Source: UBA1479 sp040216635
GTDB taxonomy: Bacteria; Pseudomonadota; Alphaproteobacteria; Rhodospirillales; Casp-alpha2
Assembly (NCBI GenBank): GCA_040216635.1
Contig: JAVJOU010000026.1
Span: 410,172 to 474,171 of the forward strand
Direction: 5' to 3'
DNA length: 64,000 nt
A program made the translations under genes and the position numbers. Below the pieces are notes generated by a model that was not told the origin of the DNA, searched no databases, and was given only the letters and a program-made list of their open reading frames with translations. This document shows positions 63,008 through 64,000 of this stretch, in pieces; positions within the stretch are counted from its first letter, which is position 1; each line of letters opens with the position of its first letter.

Positions 63008-64000
63008 ATGGCCACTACCGATGCCGCTGCTGCGGCCCCCGAATCCACAGAAGATTTTGAAGCACTGCTCAATGAATCCCTCGGCGACGACGAGGGCTTC
63101 GAAGGACGCGTCCTGCGCGGTGTCGTCGTCAATGTCGACGGCGACCACGCGATTGTCGACGTGGGCCTGAAGTCCGAAGGCCGTGTGCCTTTGAAGGAAT
63201 TCATGAGCCCCGGCAGCGATGAAACGCTGAAAGCCGGCGACGAAGTCGACGTCTATGTCGAACGCTATGAAGACCGTGACGGTCTGGTCCGTCTGTCGCG
63301 CGAAAAAGCGCGCCGCGAAGAAGCCTGGGTCGGCCTGGAAAAGGCCTTCGAAAAGGGCGAACGCGTCAACGGCGTGATCTTCGGCCGCGTCAAGGGCGGC
63401 TTCATCGTCGACCTGGACGGCGCCGTTGCCTTCCTGCCCGGCAGCCAAGTCGATATCCGCCCGGTGCGCGACGTACAGCCCGTGATGGGCATGCCGCAAC
63501 CGTTCCAGATTTTGAAGATGGACCCCCAGCGCAACAACATCGTGGTCTCGCGCCGCGCCGTGCTGGAAGAAACCCGCACCGAAGCCCGTTCCGAACTGAT
63601 TTCCTCGCTGCAGGAAGGCCAGGTTCTGGACGGCGTGGTCAAGAACATCACCGATTACGGCGCGTTCGTCGACCTGGGTGGTGTGGACGGTCTGCTGCAC
63701 GTCACCGACATCGCCTGGAAGCGCATCAACCATCCGTCCGAAGCGCTGTCCATCGGCGAAACGGTCAAGGTTCAGATCATCCGCTTCAACGCCGAAACGC
63801 AGCGTATCTCGCTCGGCATGAAGCAGCTTGAAGCCGATCCCTGGGACGGTGTCGCGGCCAAATATCCGGTCGGCACCAAGTTCACGGGCCGGGTCACCAA
63901 CATCACCGATTACGGCGCCTTCGTGGAACTGGAAGCCGGTGTCGAAGGCCTGGTCCACGTCTCGGAAATGTCCTGGACCAAGAAGAACGTCCATCCGGGC
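63008..64000 (+). CDS. rpsA: 30S ribosomal protein S1 (5' part)
   Basis: S1 binds mRNA on the 30S subunit and helps initiation on structured messages. The frame is open from the ATG at 63008 to the end of the window (331 codons), so the gene is cut off. Repeated S1 domains are clear: VLRGVVVNVDGDHAIVDVGLKSEG, then VNGVIFGRVKGGFIVDLDG, and two blocks of ITDYGAFVDLGGVDGLLH type ending VHVSEMSW. The N-terminus begins ATTDAAAAAPESTEDFEALL. Confidence 0.96.
   Translation, partial: MATTDAAAAAPESTEDFEALLNESLGDDEGFEGRVLRGVVVNVDGDHAIVDVGLKSEGRVPLKEFMSPGSDETLKAGDEVDVYVERYEDRDGLVRLSREKARREEAWVGLEKAFEKGERVNGVIFGRVKGGFIVDLDGAVAFLPGSQVDIRPVRDVQPVMGMPQPFQILKMDPQRNNIVVSRRAVLEETRTEARSELISSLQEGQVLDGVVKNITDYGAFVDLGGVDGLLHVTDIAWKRINHPSEALSIGETVKVQIIRFNAETQRISLGMKQLEADPWDGVAAKYPVGTKFTGRVTNITDYGAFVELEAGVEGLVHVSEMSWTKKNVHPG

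Overview
The window is a 64 kb piece of a GC-rich alphaproteobacterial chromosome, probably from a Rhodospirillales-like lineage. This placement rests on gene content and order: kdsD-lptC-lptA-lptB-rpoN-hpf-ptsN, DUF1150 genes beside a small heat-shock gene, and a TIGR02300 protein beside aroA-cmk-rpsA. No 16S gene or other phylogenetic marker was compared, so the lineage is an inference.

Layout. 1-7.3 kb: end of a MscS-type channel, an orphan receiver protein, tRNA-Ala(CGC), yggT-yggU-folD, a cold-shock gene, a LysE exporter, lepA and tRNA-Ser(GGA). 7.4-16 kb: a YdeI-like protein, then a same-strand run (hydroxyisobutyrate dehydrogenase, peroxiredoxin, MBL hydrolase, MetE-like protein, MDR oxidoreductase) that ends at a large palindromic repeat, then the ergothioneine genes egtB-egtD. 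16.7-23.7 kb: an AMIN-like exported protein and a five-gene surface-fibre locus (three DUF4402 subunits, a PapD-like chaperone and an usher-like barrel with a B-type repeat domain). Upstream of this locus lie four GTCAG repeats at exact 11-bp spacing, resembling a PhoB/OmpR operator. 23.8-29.8 kb: an RraA-like protein, a PLP enzyme, an M17 aminopeptidase, a MarR regulator, an NDUFA9-like protein, tRNA-Leu(CAG) and RNase D. 30-36.4 kb: the LPS transport/sigma-54/nitrogen-PTS cluster, with a good sigma-54 promoter match in front of hpf. 36.4-49.6 kb: two DUF1150 genes, Hsp20, an aspartoacylase-like enzyme, a dipeptide-type ABC transporter followed by a gutted N-formylglutamate amidohydrolase gene, a CHASE/PAS histidine kinase, an LLM flavoenzyme and a DUF3500 protein.

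49.64-59.98 kb is an accessory island next to tRNA-Ala(GGC), with visibly lower GC in its left half. It holds a decayed DUF4238 gene, a truncated SMC-like ATPase, a frameshifted small gene, an unrecognised pair of membrane genes (one with a long coiled coil and a central CxxC resembling a Rad50 hook), an ODP/MBL-DHH phosphoesterase fusion, two tyrosine recombinases, and a regulatory stretch with KorA-like palindromes and ACGTAACG repeats before a small HTH gene. Core genes resume at 60.2 kb with the TIGR02300 gene, aroA, cmk and the start of rpsA.

The best candidates for new biology are the zinc-hook-like membrane pair (51.9-54.4 kb), the ODP-DHH fusion (54.9-56.7 kb) and the DUF4402/chaperone/usher-like locus with its phased operator (17.7-23.7 kb). 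All calls come from reading the sequence; no database search was run.
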